DNA of 64,000 bases, from contig NZ_LZRP01000003.1 of NCBI RefSeq assembly GCF_001678665.1, positions 62,001 through 126,000 on the forward strand, given 5' to 3'. Shown piece after piece: positions 56,791 to 64,000 of the stretch; the stretch's first letter is position 1; every line of letters starts with the position of its first letter. Source of the DNA: Erythrobacter sp. QSSC1-22B. Its GTDB lineage: Bacteria; Pseudomonadota; Alphaproteobacteria; Sphingomonadales; Sphingomonadaceae. A program made the position numbers and the translations under genes. The notes beneath the pieces were generated by a model that saw only the letters and a list, made by a program, of their open reading frames with translations, did no database searches and was not told where the DNA came from.

Positions 56791-58110
56791 ATGCCGCCCA
56801 TCGTCGCCAGTCTTATCGGTATCGTGGTGATCCTCGCGATCGCCTTCCTGCTTTCGGTCGGCAAGCGCCGGATCCGGCTGCGGGTGGTGGGTGCCGCCTT
56901 CGCATTGCAGGCGCTGATGGCGTTCCTGGTGCTGGCCACCAGCGGCGGGCGCGCGGTGATCCAGGGGATGTCCAACGGCGTCGCGGCGCTGCTGTCCTAT
57001 GCCGATCAGGGCACGCAATTCCTGTTCGGGCCCAACGAGACCAACCCGCTGGCCAACACCTTCGCGCTCGGGGCGCTGCCGGTGATCATCTTTTTCGCGG
57101 CGCTGGTTTCGATTCTCTACCATCTCGGCGTGATGCAGAAGGTGGTGCGCTGGGTCGGCGGTGCGATCGGCTGGGTCACGGGGATCTCCAAGGTCGAATC
57201 GCTCGGCGCCGCGGCCAATATCTTCGTCGGCCAGTCGGAAAGCCCGCTGGTGGTGCGCCCCTATCTGGCCGCGCTGTCGCCGGCGCGGCTGTTCACGCTG
57301 ATGACCGTGGGCATGGCGGGCGTCGCGGGCACCATCCTCGCCGCCTACGCCGGGCTGCTGGGCAGCGAATACCTCCCCTTTCTGCTCGCCGCGGCCTTCA
57401 TGTCGGCACCCGGCGGCATCCTGATGGCCAAGATCATCATGCCCGATGACGACGAGGCTTCGCCCGAGGCGGAAGGCCGGCTCGACCTGCCCGAAAACCG
57501 CATCAGCTCCGACGGGCCCGCCGCGCTGGTCGAGGGCGGCAAGCCGCACGAGGTCGAGATCGCCGAGACCTTCGAGGAGGGCCAGAAGCCCGCCAACATC
57601 ATCGAGGCGGCGGCGCAGGGCGCGCAGACCGGGGTCAAGCTCGCGGTCGCGGTCGGCGCGATGGTGCTCGCATTCGTCGCGCTGGTGGCGCTGGCCAACG
57701 GCCTGCTTGGCTGGGCCGGTGGGCTGTTCGGCTATCCCGAACTGTCGTTCCAGATGGCGCTGGGCACGCTGTTCGCCCCGGTGATGTTCCTGATCGGCGT
57801 TCCGTGGGAGGATGCCGGGATCGCGGGCGGATTGTTCGGCACCAAGATCGTGCTCAACGAATTCGTCGCCTTTATCGAACTGGGCGCGCTGGGGGCGGGC
57901 GCATTGTCCGAGCGCAGCCTTGCCATCGTCACCTTTGCGCTGTGCGGTTTTGCCAATTTCAGCTCCATCGCGATCCAGATGGCGGTCACCGGAGGGCTTG
58001 CGCCCAACCAGCGCCCCGTTATTGCCTGGCTCGGCCTGCGTGCGCTGGCCGCCGGTTCGCTCGCCAATCTGATGAGCGCGGCGCTGGCGGGGCTGTTCCT
58101 GCCGTATTGA
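56791..58110 (+). CDS. Concentrative nucleoside transporter (NupC/CNT family)
   Basis: A 439-aa membrane protein importing nucleosides with Na+ or H+. The start is placed at the ATG behind GGAAGG. CNT motifs are FALGALPVIIFFAALVSILY, VESLGAAANIFVGQSESPL (substrate-binding), SAPGGILMAKIIMPD, FGTKIVLNEFVAF and CGFANFSSIAIQ. A charged cytoplasmic loop covers about residues 225-270. It is followed after 13 bases by a 2-oxoglutarate oxygenase gene, probably in one operon. Confidence 0.92.
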   Translation: MPPIVASLIGIVVILAIAFLLSVGKRRIRLRVVGAAFALQALMAFLVLATSGGRAVIQGMSNGVAALLSYADQGTQFLFGPNETNPLANTFALGALPVIIFFAALVSILYHLGVMQKVVRWVGGAIGWVTGISKVESLGAAANIFVGQSESPLVVRPYLAALSPARLFTLMTVGMAGVAGTILAAYAGLLGSEYLPFLLAAAFMSAPGGILMAKIIMPDDDEASPEAEGRLDLPENRISSDGPAALVEGGKPHEVEIAETFEEGQKPANIIEAAAQGAQTGVKLAVAVGAMVLAFVALVALANGLLGWAGGLFGYPELSFQMALGTLFAPVMFLIGVPWEDAGIAGGLFGTKIVLNEFVAFIELGALGAGALSERSLAIVTFALCGFANFSSIAIQMAVTGGLAPNQRPVIAWLGLRALAAGSLANLMSAALAGLFLPY

Positions 58111-58123
58111 TAGGGTTTTCTCC

Positions 58124-59053
58124 ATGTCCGACATCGCCAGCGTTTCGATCGCCCGCCCGCTGGGGGAAGTGGCTCAGGAATTGGGGCAAAGCTTCGAGGA
58201 ATACGGCTTTGCGGTGATCCGCGACCACGGCATTCCTCAGCAGCTGATCGATCGCGCGGAAGAAATGTCCAAGGCGTTCTTCGCGCTGCCCGACGAAGCC
58301 AAGCGCGCCTATCACATTCCCGGTGGCGGCGGCGCGCGCGGCTACACGCCGTTTGGTACCGAGAAGGCCAAGGGAGCCAGCGTCCAGGATCTCAAGGAGT
58401 TCTGGCATGTCGGCCGCGAGCTGCCCGAGGGGCATGCGCTTTCCGAATTCATGGCGCCCAATATCTGGCCCGGCGAAGTCGAGGGCTTCCGCGAAACCTT
58501 CAGCGCGCTCTTTGCCGCTTTCGAGGATGCCGGCGCGCGCGTGCTCGAGGCGATCGCACTTCATCTCGGCCTGCCGCGCGGATTCTTCGCGCCCACCGTG
58601 GCCGACGGCAATTCGGTTATGCGGCTGCTGCGCTACCCGCCGCTCGAGGGCGAAGGTGCCGAGGGGGCGATTCGCGCCGCGGCGCATGGCGATATCAACA
58701 CCATCACCCTGCTGCTGGGCGCCGAGGAAGCCGGGCTCGAATTGCTCACCACCGATGGCGAGTGGCTGGCGATCGATCCGCCCGAGGGCGCGCTGGTGGT
58801 CAATATCGGCGACATGCTCGACCGGCTGACCAACGGGAGACTGCGCTCGACCACCCACCGCGTGGTCAATCCGACCGGTGAGGCCGCCTATCGCGCGCGC
58901 TATTCGATGCCGTTCTTCCTGCATTTCCGCCCCGATTACACGATCGAGACGCTGCCCTCCTGCATCGATCCCGCCGCGCCGGACGATCATCCCGAACCGA
59001 TCTCGAGCCATGATTTCCTGATGCAGCGGCTGCGCGAGATCAATCTCGCCTGA
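58124..59053 (+). CDS. Isopenicillin N synthase family 2-oxoglutarate/Fe(II) oxygenase
   Basis: A 309-aa double-stranded beta-helix enzyme. Fe ligands are His188 and Asp190 (AAAHGDINTITLLLG) and His245 (RSTTHRVVNP); the 2-oxoglutarate RxS is Arg259/Ser261 (RARYSMPFF). The N-terminal DIOX_N part has FEEYGFAVIRDHGIP. The family covers IPNS-like, thymine or purine-type and ethylene-forming enzymes. Position next to a nucleoside transporter suggests a nucleobase or nucleoside substrate; this is inference. Confidence 0.88.
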   Translation: MSDIASVSIARPLGEVAQELGQSFEEYGFAVIRDHGIPQQLIDRAEEMSKAFFALPDEAKRAYHIPGGGGARGYTPFGTEKAKGASVQDLKEFWHVGRELPEGHALSEFMAPNIWPGEVEGFRETFSALFAAFEDAGARVLEAIALHLGLPRGFFAPTVADGNSVMRLLRYPPLEGEGAEGAIRAAAHGDINTITLLLGAEEAGLELLTTDGEWLAIDPPEGALVVNIGDMLDRLTNGRLRSTTHRVVNPTGEAAYRARYSMPFFLHFRPDYTIETLPSCIDPAAPDDHPEPISSHDFLMQRLREINLA

Positions 59054-59301
59054 CGGGATTCGGGCGCGATCCGTGTGCCTCTGCCGCAACAGGATCGAAA
59101 GTTCCCGCGGTGTGCCCTGCAAGCCACACGTATAAGCGCCTCAAAAAAAGACATAATTCGCGGCCTTTCGCTCTTGCAGCATAAAGCGCCAGGGCGTGTC
59201 TTTATCATGTCACATAAGAGTCGCTTGGGAGCGGCGAGCCCGCTAACGGCGGGAAGCGCGATTCGTTCCCAGTCCCATTCTCGAGTAGAAGGTCCATCTC
59301 G

Positions 59302-61779
59302 ATGAAGATCAAATATCTCCTGGCGGCTTCCATGGTCAGCCTCTCCGCAGGCTTCATGAGCTCTGCGGCACACGCCCAGTCCACCGGCTCGGTCGATTTC
59401 GATGAGAGCAACGTTATCATCGTTTCCGGCGCGCGCGACACCGCTGTCGGCGGCGTCGAAATCCCCGACTCGCCCAAGGCCAAGGTGCAGATCGGCTCCG
59501 AGCTGATCGGACGCCAGACCCCCGGCCAGACCATCAACGACACGTTGAACCTGGTCCCCGGTGTCAGCTTCACCAACAACGATCCCTTCGGTTCGCTGGG
59601 CGGCAATTTCACCATTCGCGGGTTCTCGTCCGACCGCATCTCGCAGACGTTCGATGGTGTCCCGCTGAACGACTCGGGCAATTATGCGCTCTACACGAAC
59701 CAGATGCTCGACCCGGAGATCATCGAATTCGCGACCGTTACCTTGGGTTCGACCGATGTCGACAGCCCGACCGCAGCCGCTGCCGGTGGTACGATCAACA
59801 TCCGGTCCAAGACCCCGGACAATGAATTCGGCGTCCTGACGACCTCGACCTATGGCAACATTATCGCGCGCGGGAACCCCGGCGACCGCATGATGTACCG
59901 CTTCTTCGCGAAAGTGGAGACGGGCGAACTGACTTCTGGTGGTCTCAAGGCATTTGTCTCTGCGTCGACGACCGAAAACGATTCAGTGTTTTCGAACTAT
60001 GGCGGCGTCAAGAAGCAGCAGTACAACGCGAAGATATTCCAGCCCATCGGTTCGAACGGCGACTTCATCTCGATCGCCGGCCACTACAACGAGAACCGCA
60101 ACAATTTCAACGGTTCGCCCTTCCGTTACACTGGCGAGCCCGGTCCGATCCAGGAGCCGGAAGATCGGTTCTACAATCTGACCGACGGTACGCCCTGCAC
60201 CACGGTGCGCGGTCAGGCTGGCGTCCAGGACAGCTACAACAGCTGCGGTACTCCGTTCGAACGGCGCTACAATCCCTCGAACACCGGCAATATCCGCGGC
60301 AACTCGCTCTTTTCGCTGACCGACAAGCTGACGCTGACGATCGATCCGAGCTACCAGTACGTCAAGGCCAATGGCGGCGGCACCTCGGTCGGCTTCGAAG
60401 GTCTTTCGCCCGCTGGCCTCACCGGTGTGTTCTTCGGTGCCGATAACCGCAACACGGCACGTGGTCCCGGCAGCCGCACTACCTACTATTATTTCGGCGG
60501 TACCGATCTGAACGGCGACGGCGATACGCTGGACTTCGCGACGATCCTGTCGCCCAGCCAGACACAGACCAATCGGTATGGCGTGATCGCCAACCTGATC
60601 TACGACATCAATCCCGATCATCGCGTCCGCCTCGCCTATACTCTCGATCACGCTCGTCACCGTCAGACGGGCCAGGCCGGGCTGCTGGCAACCAATGCGG
60701 AACCGTTCGACGTCTTCCCGATCAATGATCCGCTCCTCGACGGTCAGGGCATTGCCCCGCAAAAGCGCGACCGCAAATCCCTCGCGATCCTCAACCAGAT
60801 TTCGGGTGAATATCGTGGCGAATTCGGCGACCTGGTCGCGACGGTCGGTGTTCGTGCGCCGTTCTTCAAGCGCGAGCTCAACCAGAATTGCGTAACCACC
60901 GATCCGTCTGGCAACGTCAACTGCGTCAACGGCGATGCCCAGCTTGCCGCTTACCTGGCAGCGAACCCCGGCCTCGTGGCTCCGACCTCGGCGACCTACA
61001 AGTACGACAAGCTCCTGCCGAACGTGGGCCTGACGTACAACTTCACCTCCGACGCCAGCGTCTTCGCCAGCTACGCCAAGAATCTTTCGGTACCCGGCAC
61101 CGATGCCCTTTACGGTTCGCTGTTCGTCGGCGTTGCTCCGGTGCCCGAAACCTCGGAATCCTTCGATCTCGGCGTCCGCTATCAGACCGGTAACATCCAG
61201 GCGCAGGTTACGGGCTGGTTCAACCGTTACCAGAACCGTCTGGCCACGGCGTATGATCCGATCCTCGACCGCTCGGTTACCCGCAATCTGGGTCAGGTCG
61301 ACAAGTATGGCGTCGACGGCAGCATTGCCTGGCAGCCCGCGGATCCGTTCCTGCTCTATGTCTTCGGTTCCTACCTGAAGTCGGAGATCAAGGACGACGT
61401 CCAGACCGGCGCGACCACCTTCGCCCCAACTGCCGGCAAGCGTGAATCGGGCTCGCCCAAGTTCACCCTCGGGGCCCGCGCGCAAGCCGGTTTCGGACCG
61501 GTCGAGCTGGGTGCGCAGATCAAGCGGACCGGTTCGCGGTTCCTCAACGACATCAACACGGTCGAACTGCCCGGTTACACGGTAGCCGATCTCGATGCTC
61601 GCCTCGCACTGGGCTATTTCAACCCGGACTTCGACAAGGCCTATTTCCAGGTGAACGTGACCAACATCCTCGACGAGGTGTACATCGGTTCCGCTCCCAC
61701 CGGGCTCACGACCACTGGCGAATTCGTCAACATCGGCTCGCCCCGTGCATTCACGGCGTCGCTGATCTGGGGTTTCTAG
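59302..61779 (+). CDS. TonB-dependent outer-membrane receptor
   Basis: An 825-aa receptor. Signal peptide LLAASMVSLSAGFMSSAAHA, TonB-box-like NVIIVSGAR, plug with INDTLNLVPGVSFTNNDPFG and GNFTIRGFSSDRISQTFDGV. It resembles Fe-siderophore or carbohydrate-type receptors of sphingomonads. The barrel ends FTASLIWGF. Base composition is slightly lower in GC than in the neighbours. The 248-base upstream gap (59054-59301) holds no gene. A terminator follows, then a TonB gene, so the pair could be functionally linked. Confidence 0.92.
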   Translation: MKIKYLLAASMVSLSAGFMSSAAHAQSTGSVDFDESNVIIVSGARDTAVGGVEIPDSPKAKVQIGSELIGRQTPGQTINDTLNLVPGVSFTNNDPFGSLGGNFTIRGFSSDRISQTFDGVPLNDSGNYALYTNQMLDPEIIEFATVTLGSTDVDSPTAAAAGGTINIRSKTPDNEFGVLTTSTYGNIIARGNPGDRMMYRFFAKVETGELTSGGLKAFVSASTTENDSVFSNYGGVKKQQYNAKIFQPIGSNGDFISIAGHYNENRNNFNGSPFRYTGEPGPIQEPEDRFYNLTDGTPCTTVRGQAGVQDSYNSCGTPFERRYNPSNTGNIRGNSLFSLTDKLTLTIDPSYQYVKANGGGTSVGFEGLSPAGLTGVFFGADNRNTARGPGSRTTYYYFGGTDLNGDGDTLDFATILSPSQTQTNRYGVIANLIYDINPDHRVRLAYTLDHARHRQTGQAGLLATNAEPFDVFPINDPLLDGQGIAPQKRDRKSLAILNQISGEYRGEFGDLVATVGVRAPFFKRELNQNCVTTDPSGNVNCVNGDAQLAAYLAANPGLVAPTSATYKYDKLLPNVGLTYNFTSDASVFASYAKNLSVPGTDALYGSLFVGVAPVPETSESFDLGVRYQTGNIQAQVTGWFNRYQNRLATAYDPILDRSVTRNLGQVDKYGVDGSIAWQPADPFLLYVFGSYLKSEIKDDVQTGATTFAPTAGKRESGSPKFTLGARAQAGFGPVELGAQIKRTGSRFLNDINTVELPGYTVADLDARLALGYFNPDFDKAYFQVNVTNILDEVYIGSAPTGLTTTGEFVNIGSPRAFTASLIWGF

Positions 61780-61811
61780 GCACTCCGGACTTCGGTCCGA
61801 TCGCACACCTG

Positions 61812-61845
61812 GGGGGCGGTCCTTTTCGAAGGGCCGCCCCCTTTG
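61812..61845 (+). terminator. Rho-independent terminator after the TonB receptor gene
   Basis: GGGGGCGGTCC (61812-61822), loop TTTTCGAA and GGGCCGCCCCC (61831-61841), with one G-T pair, then TTTGTGTT. It lies 32 bases after the stop of the receptor and ends its transcript before tonB. Confidence 0.85.
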
Positions 61846-61914
61846 TGTTGCGGGACCCGGTAAGACGGAGCGAGCCCGTCGGAACGCAGCCGCTCGCTGC
61901 GCCGTTGATCGCTC

Positions 61915-62658
61915 ATGGATAAACCGCCAACCGGCTATGCGAGCGCGAGGAAGCGCCCGAACCCCTGGGTGATCGTCGCGGTCGCGTTGCTCCATGCCGC
62001 GCTGTTCTACGGCCTCATCCGTGCGCTTGCGCCCGGGGCTGTGCAGACCGTCGAGAATTCGGTGGTCGCCGCCTTCTCGGTCACCGTCACCGCGCCGAAA
62101 GAACCGCTCCCGCCACCCCCTCCCGAAGTCGAGCCCGAGCCCGACGAGGGCGAACAGGGCGCTCCGGGGCGCGAGGCGGTTCCGGCACCGGTGACCGCGC
62201 CGACCCCTGCGGTCCGCTTGCGCGAAGATCGCCCGGTGCCACGCGCGACCTCCACCGGAACCGCGCCCACCTCGGGCGCGCAACAGGCGGGCGAGGGCAC
62301 GGGTGCGGCGGGCAGCGGTCAGGGGACCGGCAGCGGCCGCGGCGGGCAAGGGCGCGGCGGGATCGTCGCAACCCAGCCGGTCAAGATCGCCGGCGACATC
62401 AATGCCGCGAGCGATTTCCCGATCCCGCCCGGCGGGCGGCAGGCGCGGCTCGGCAATTCGGTGACCGTGGCGATGACCGTGGGGGTCGATGGCCGCGCGC
62501 GCAATTGCCGCGTGCTGCGCCCCAGTCCCGATCCGCAAGCCGATGCCATCGTCTGCCGGCTCGCGGTCGAGCGCTTCGTGTTCCGTCCGGCCGTCGATAC
62601 CCAAGGCAATCCGGTGCCCGCCGACTATGGCTGGCGACAGGACTGGTTCGCGCGTTAA
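61915..62658 (+). CDS. tonB: TonB-family energy transducer
   Basis: A 247-aa protein: a cytoplasmic N-terminus, one TM helix (VIVAVALLHAALFYGLIRAL), then a long Pro/Glu/Gly-rich periplasmic spacer (PPPPPEVEPEPDEGE) and a TonB C-terminal domain (LGNSVTVAMTVGVDGRARNC, QADAIVCRLAVERFVFRPAV). It couples the proton gradient to TonB receptors such as those in this window. ExbBD genes are not seen here. Confidence 0.88.
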   Translation: MDKPPTGYASARKRPNPWVIVAVALLHAALFYGLIRALAPGAVQTVENSVVAAFSVTVTAPKEPLPPPPPEVEPEPDEGEQGAPGREAVPAPVTAPTPAVRLREDRPVPRATSTGTAPTSGAQQAGEGTGAAGSGQGTGSGRGGQGRGGIVATQPVKIAGDINAASDFPIPPGGRQARLGNSVTVAMTVGVDGRARNCRVLRPSPDPQADAIVCRLAVERFVFRPAVDTQGNPVPADYGWRQDWFAR

Positions 62659-62723
62659 AGCGGGCTATATCTTGCGGTGCTAGGCTCTGGCGCTTGTCGA
62701 AGGAAAGACGCTAGAGCCGAGCC

Positions 62724-63758
62724 ATGACAGCAATCCATCCAGTCATCCTGTGCGGGGGCAGCGGCACGCGGCTGTGGCCGCGCAGCCGCCCGGCGCGGCC
62801 CAAGCCCTTTCTCGACCTGCTGGGCGGGCGCACGCTGTTCCAGCGCAGCCTCGACCGGGTGGGCGATCTTGCGCGCTTCGCGCCGCCGTTGATCGTTGCG
62901 GGCGCGGCCCATGTCGACGCGATCGAAGAGCAGGCCACGATGGATGGAGGCGCGCGGTTGCTGGTAGAGCCCGCAGCGCGCAACACCGCCCCCGCCATCG
63001 CGCTCGCCGCGCACAGCCTTGCCCCCGAGGACATCATGCTGGTGTGCCCCAGCGACCACCACATCGCCAACGAGGCGGCTTTCCTCGTGGGTGTCGAGCG
63101 CGCGGCGCGGCTGGCGCGCGAGGACTGGCTGGTCGCCTTCGGCATTGCGCCGACCGAGCCCGCGACCGGCTATGGCTATATCCGGATCGGCGAGGCACTC
63201 GACGACGGGCACCGCGTTGCCCGCTTTGTCGAGAAGCCGGACCTGGCCACGGCGCAAGCTTTCCTCGCGAGCGGCGACCATGTCTGGAACGGCGGCATCT
63301 TCTGCATGCGCGCGGGGGCCTATCTCGAGGAACTCGCGCGGCATCGGCCCGCGATGGCGGCCAGCGTCGGCGAGGCCATGGCAGACGGTGAAAATGCGGG
63401 CTGGCAATGGCGTCCGAAAGCCGCACCCTTTGCCGCGATCGCTGGCGAATCGATCGATTACGCGGTGATGGAGAACACCGACCGCGCCGCGGTGGTTTCG
63501 GCGAATATGGGTTGGTCCGATATCGGCAGTTGGGATGCGGTGCTGGCGGCGCGGACCCGCGATGCAGAGGGCAATTCCACCACCGGGCGCGCCGAGCTCG
63601 TCGATTGCCGCAATGTGCTGGTTGAAAGCGACGGTCCGCGGGTTTCCGCGATCGGGCTCGAGGATGTGGTGATCGTGGTCGATGGCGACGAGGTGCTGGT
63701 GACCACCCGCGCCGGGGCGCAGGCGGTCGGCAAATTACCCGGAGCGACCGGCAAATGA
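62724..63758 (+). CDS. manC: Mannose-1-phosphate guanylyltransferase
   Basis: A 344-aa enzyme making GDP-mannose. The nucleotidyltransferase signature is GGSGTRLWPRSRPARPKPFL, and VEKPDLATAQAFL, WNGGIFCMRAGAYLEEL and SIDYAVMENTD are characteristic. It lacks the C-terminal isomerase domain of the fused type II enzyme, and a separate manA follows with ATGA overlap. The product feeds exopolysaccharide or glycan synthesis. Confidence 0.93.
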   Translation: MTAIHPVILCGGSGTRLWPRSRPARPKPFLDLLGGRTLFQRSLDRVGDLARFAPPLIVAGAAHVDAIEEQATMDGGARLLVEPAARNTAPAIALAAHSLAPEDIMLVCPSDHHIANEAAFLVGVERAARLAREDWLVAFGIAPTEPATGYGYIRIGEALDDGHRVARFVEKPDLATAQAFLASGDHVWNGGIFCMRAGAYLEELARHRPAMAASVGEAMADGENAGWQWRPKAAPFAAIAGESIDYAVMENTDRAAVVSANMGWSDIGSWDAVLAARTRDAEGNSTTGRAELVDCRNVLVESDGPRVSAIGLEDVVIVVDGDEVLVTTRAGAQAVGKLPGATGK

Positions 63759-64000
63759 GCCGCGACGGGGACATGGCGGGGCCGCGGCTCGCGACCCGCA
63801 GCGTGGCAAAGGTCTGGGGCCGCAGGCAGCTGCCCGCACCATTCGCGCGTACCGAGAGCGATCCCGTTGGCGAAATCTGGTTTGAACCCGGCGCGGCAAT
63901 GCCAGACATTCTGGTCAAATACCTGTTCACCAGCGCCAAGCTTTCGGTGCAGGTCCATCCGCGCGCGGGCGAGGCGGGTGCGGGGGTGCCGGGCAAGGAC
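63755..64000 (+). CDS. manA: Mannose-6-phosphate isomerase, class I (3' end missing)
   Basis: The first 82 residues of a type I phosphomannose isomerase, cut by the window edge. The reading frame begins ATGA-overlapped with manC. KVWGRRQLPAPF, GEIWFEPG and KLSVQVHPRAGEAG (zinc-binding QVHP motif) are seen. It interconverts fructose-6-P and mannose-6-P, supplying the manC substrate after phosphomannomutase. Confidence 0.88.
   Translation, partial: MSRDGDMAGPRLATRSVAKVWGRRQLPAPFARTESDPVGEIWFEPGAAMPDILVKYLFTSAKLSVQVHPRAGEAGAGVPGKD

Noticed and set aside
59054..59301. Cobalamin riboswitch or Fur box before the TonB receptor
   Set aside because: No B12-box or Fur-like sequence found; only a short CCCGC/GCGGG hairpin and AT-rich patches.

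Overview
The window is a GC-rich, gene-dense chromosomal segment with short intergenic spaces, many ATGA/TGATG overlaps and frequent GTG/TTG starts. Gene content (FtsEX with a divergent MJ0042 zinc-ribbon gene, MetX-MetW, HflKC/DegP, TonB-dependent receptors with the motif start VVTAQ/VSGA, NodT-type outer-membrane lipoprotein, SDHAF4-like protein, CioAB) points to an alphaproteobacterium, most likely Sphingomonadales and plausibly Erythrobacteraceae. That placement is inference from gene families and base composition; no 16S or database search was possible. No insertion sequence, prophage, CRISPR array or replication origin was seen, and no gene-free stretch exceeds about 250 bases. The longest gaps are 59054-59301, 24631-24870, 26458-26694 and 8042-8263.

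Layout. 1-2939: DevA-type ATPase (cut by the window edge), HlyD-type fusion protein and NodT/TolC-type lipoprotein, one overlapping exporter operon. 3034-6936: a small zinc-ribbon protein, then an iron-uptake operon (PepSY membrane protein, 68-aa membrane protein, siderophore-type TonB receptor) behind a Fur-box-like site. 7061-14321: diguanylate cyclase, 23S rRNA pseudouridine synthase, JmjC-type ribosomal oxygenase with a small partner, ferritin-like protein in a lower-GC patch, a histidine phosphatase lipoprotein, a frameshifted 5'-nucleotidase and phosphatidylserine decarboxylase. 14507-24219: an Nramp-like transporter, tRNA-Leu(GAG), the ftsEX/DUF218/plsC envelope operon, hisC, metX-metW, a VanZ-like and a spermidine-synthase-like protein.

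24271-36301: small secreted proteins, the glutathione-dependent formaldehyde pathway (frmA, a VOC protein, fghA), GST, MsrB, PBP1A, a DegP-like protease and HflKC. 36376-46532: Mrp, a lone molybdopterin oxidoreductase subunit, ferrochelatase, a P450 behind a near-perfect palindrome, SDHAF4-like protein, RsmB, MsrA, an exported methyltransferase-like protein behind a triple direct repeat, an N-carbamoylputrescine amidase and FolK. 46574-49391: tRNA-Lys(UUU) and a cyanide-insensitive-type bd oxidase with its small DUF2474 subunit.

49491-55379 is the most distinctive region: an organoarsenical (arsenosugar-type) locus with two glycosyltransferases of the families usually found in arsenosugar clusters, an SDR/epimerase, an ArsM with all three arsenic-binding cysteines, a flavin disulfide oxidoreductase lacking the usual C-terminal His, and a radical SAM protein that does not look like canonical ArsS and has a cysteine-rich C-terminus. 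Together these could methylate arsenite, attach a ribosyl/adenosyl unit and decorate it, but the product is unproven. 55448-64000: DUF421 protein, queuosine-precursor transporter, concentrative nucleoside transporter with a 2-oxoglutarate oxygenase, a second TonB receptor followed by a strong terminator, a TonB protein, and the GDP-mannose genes manC and manA (cut by the window edge).
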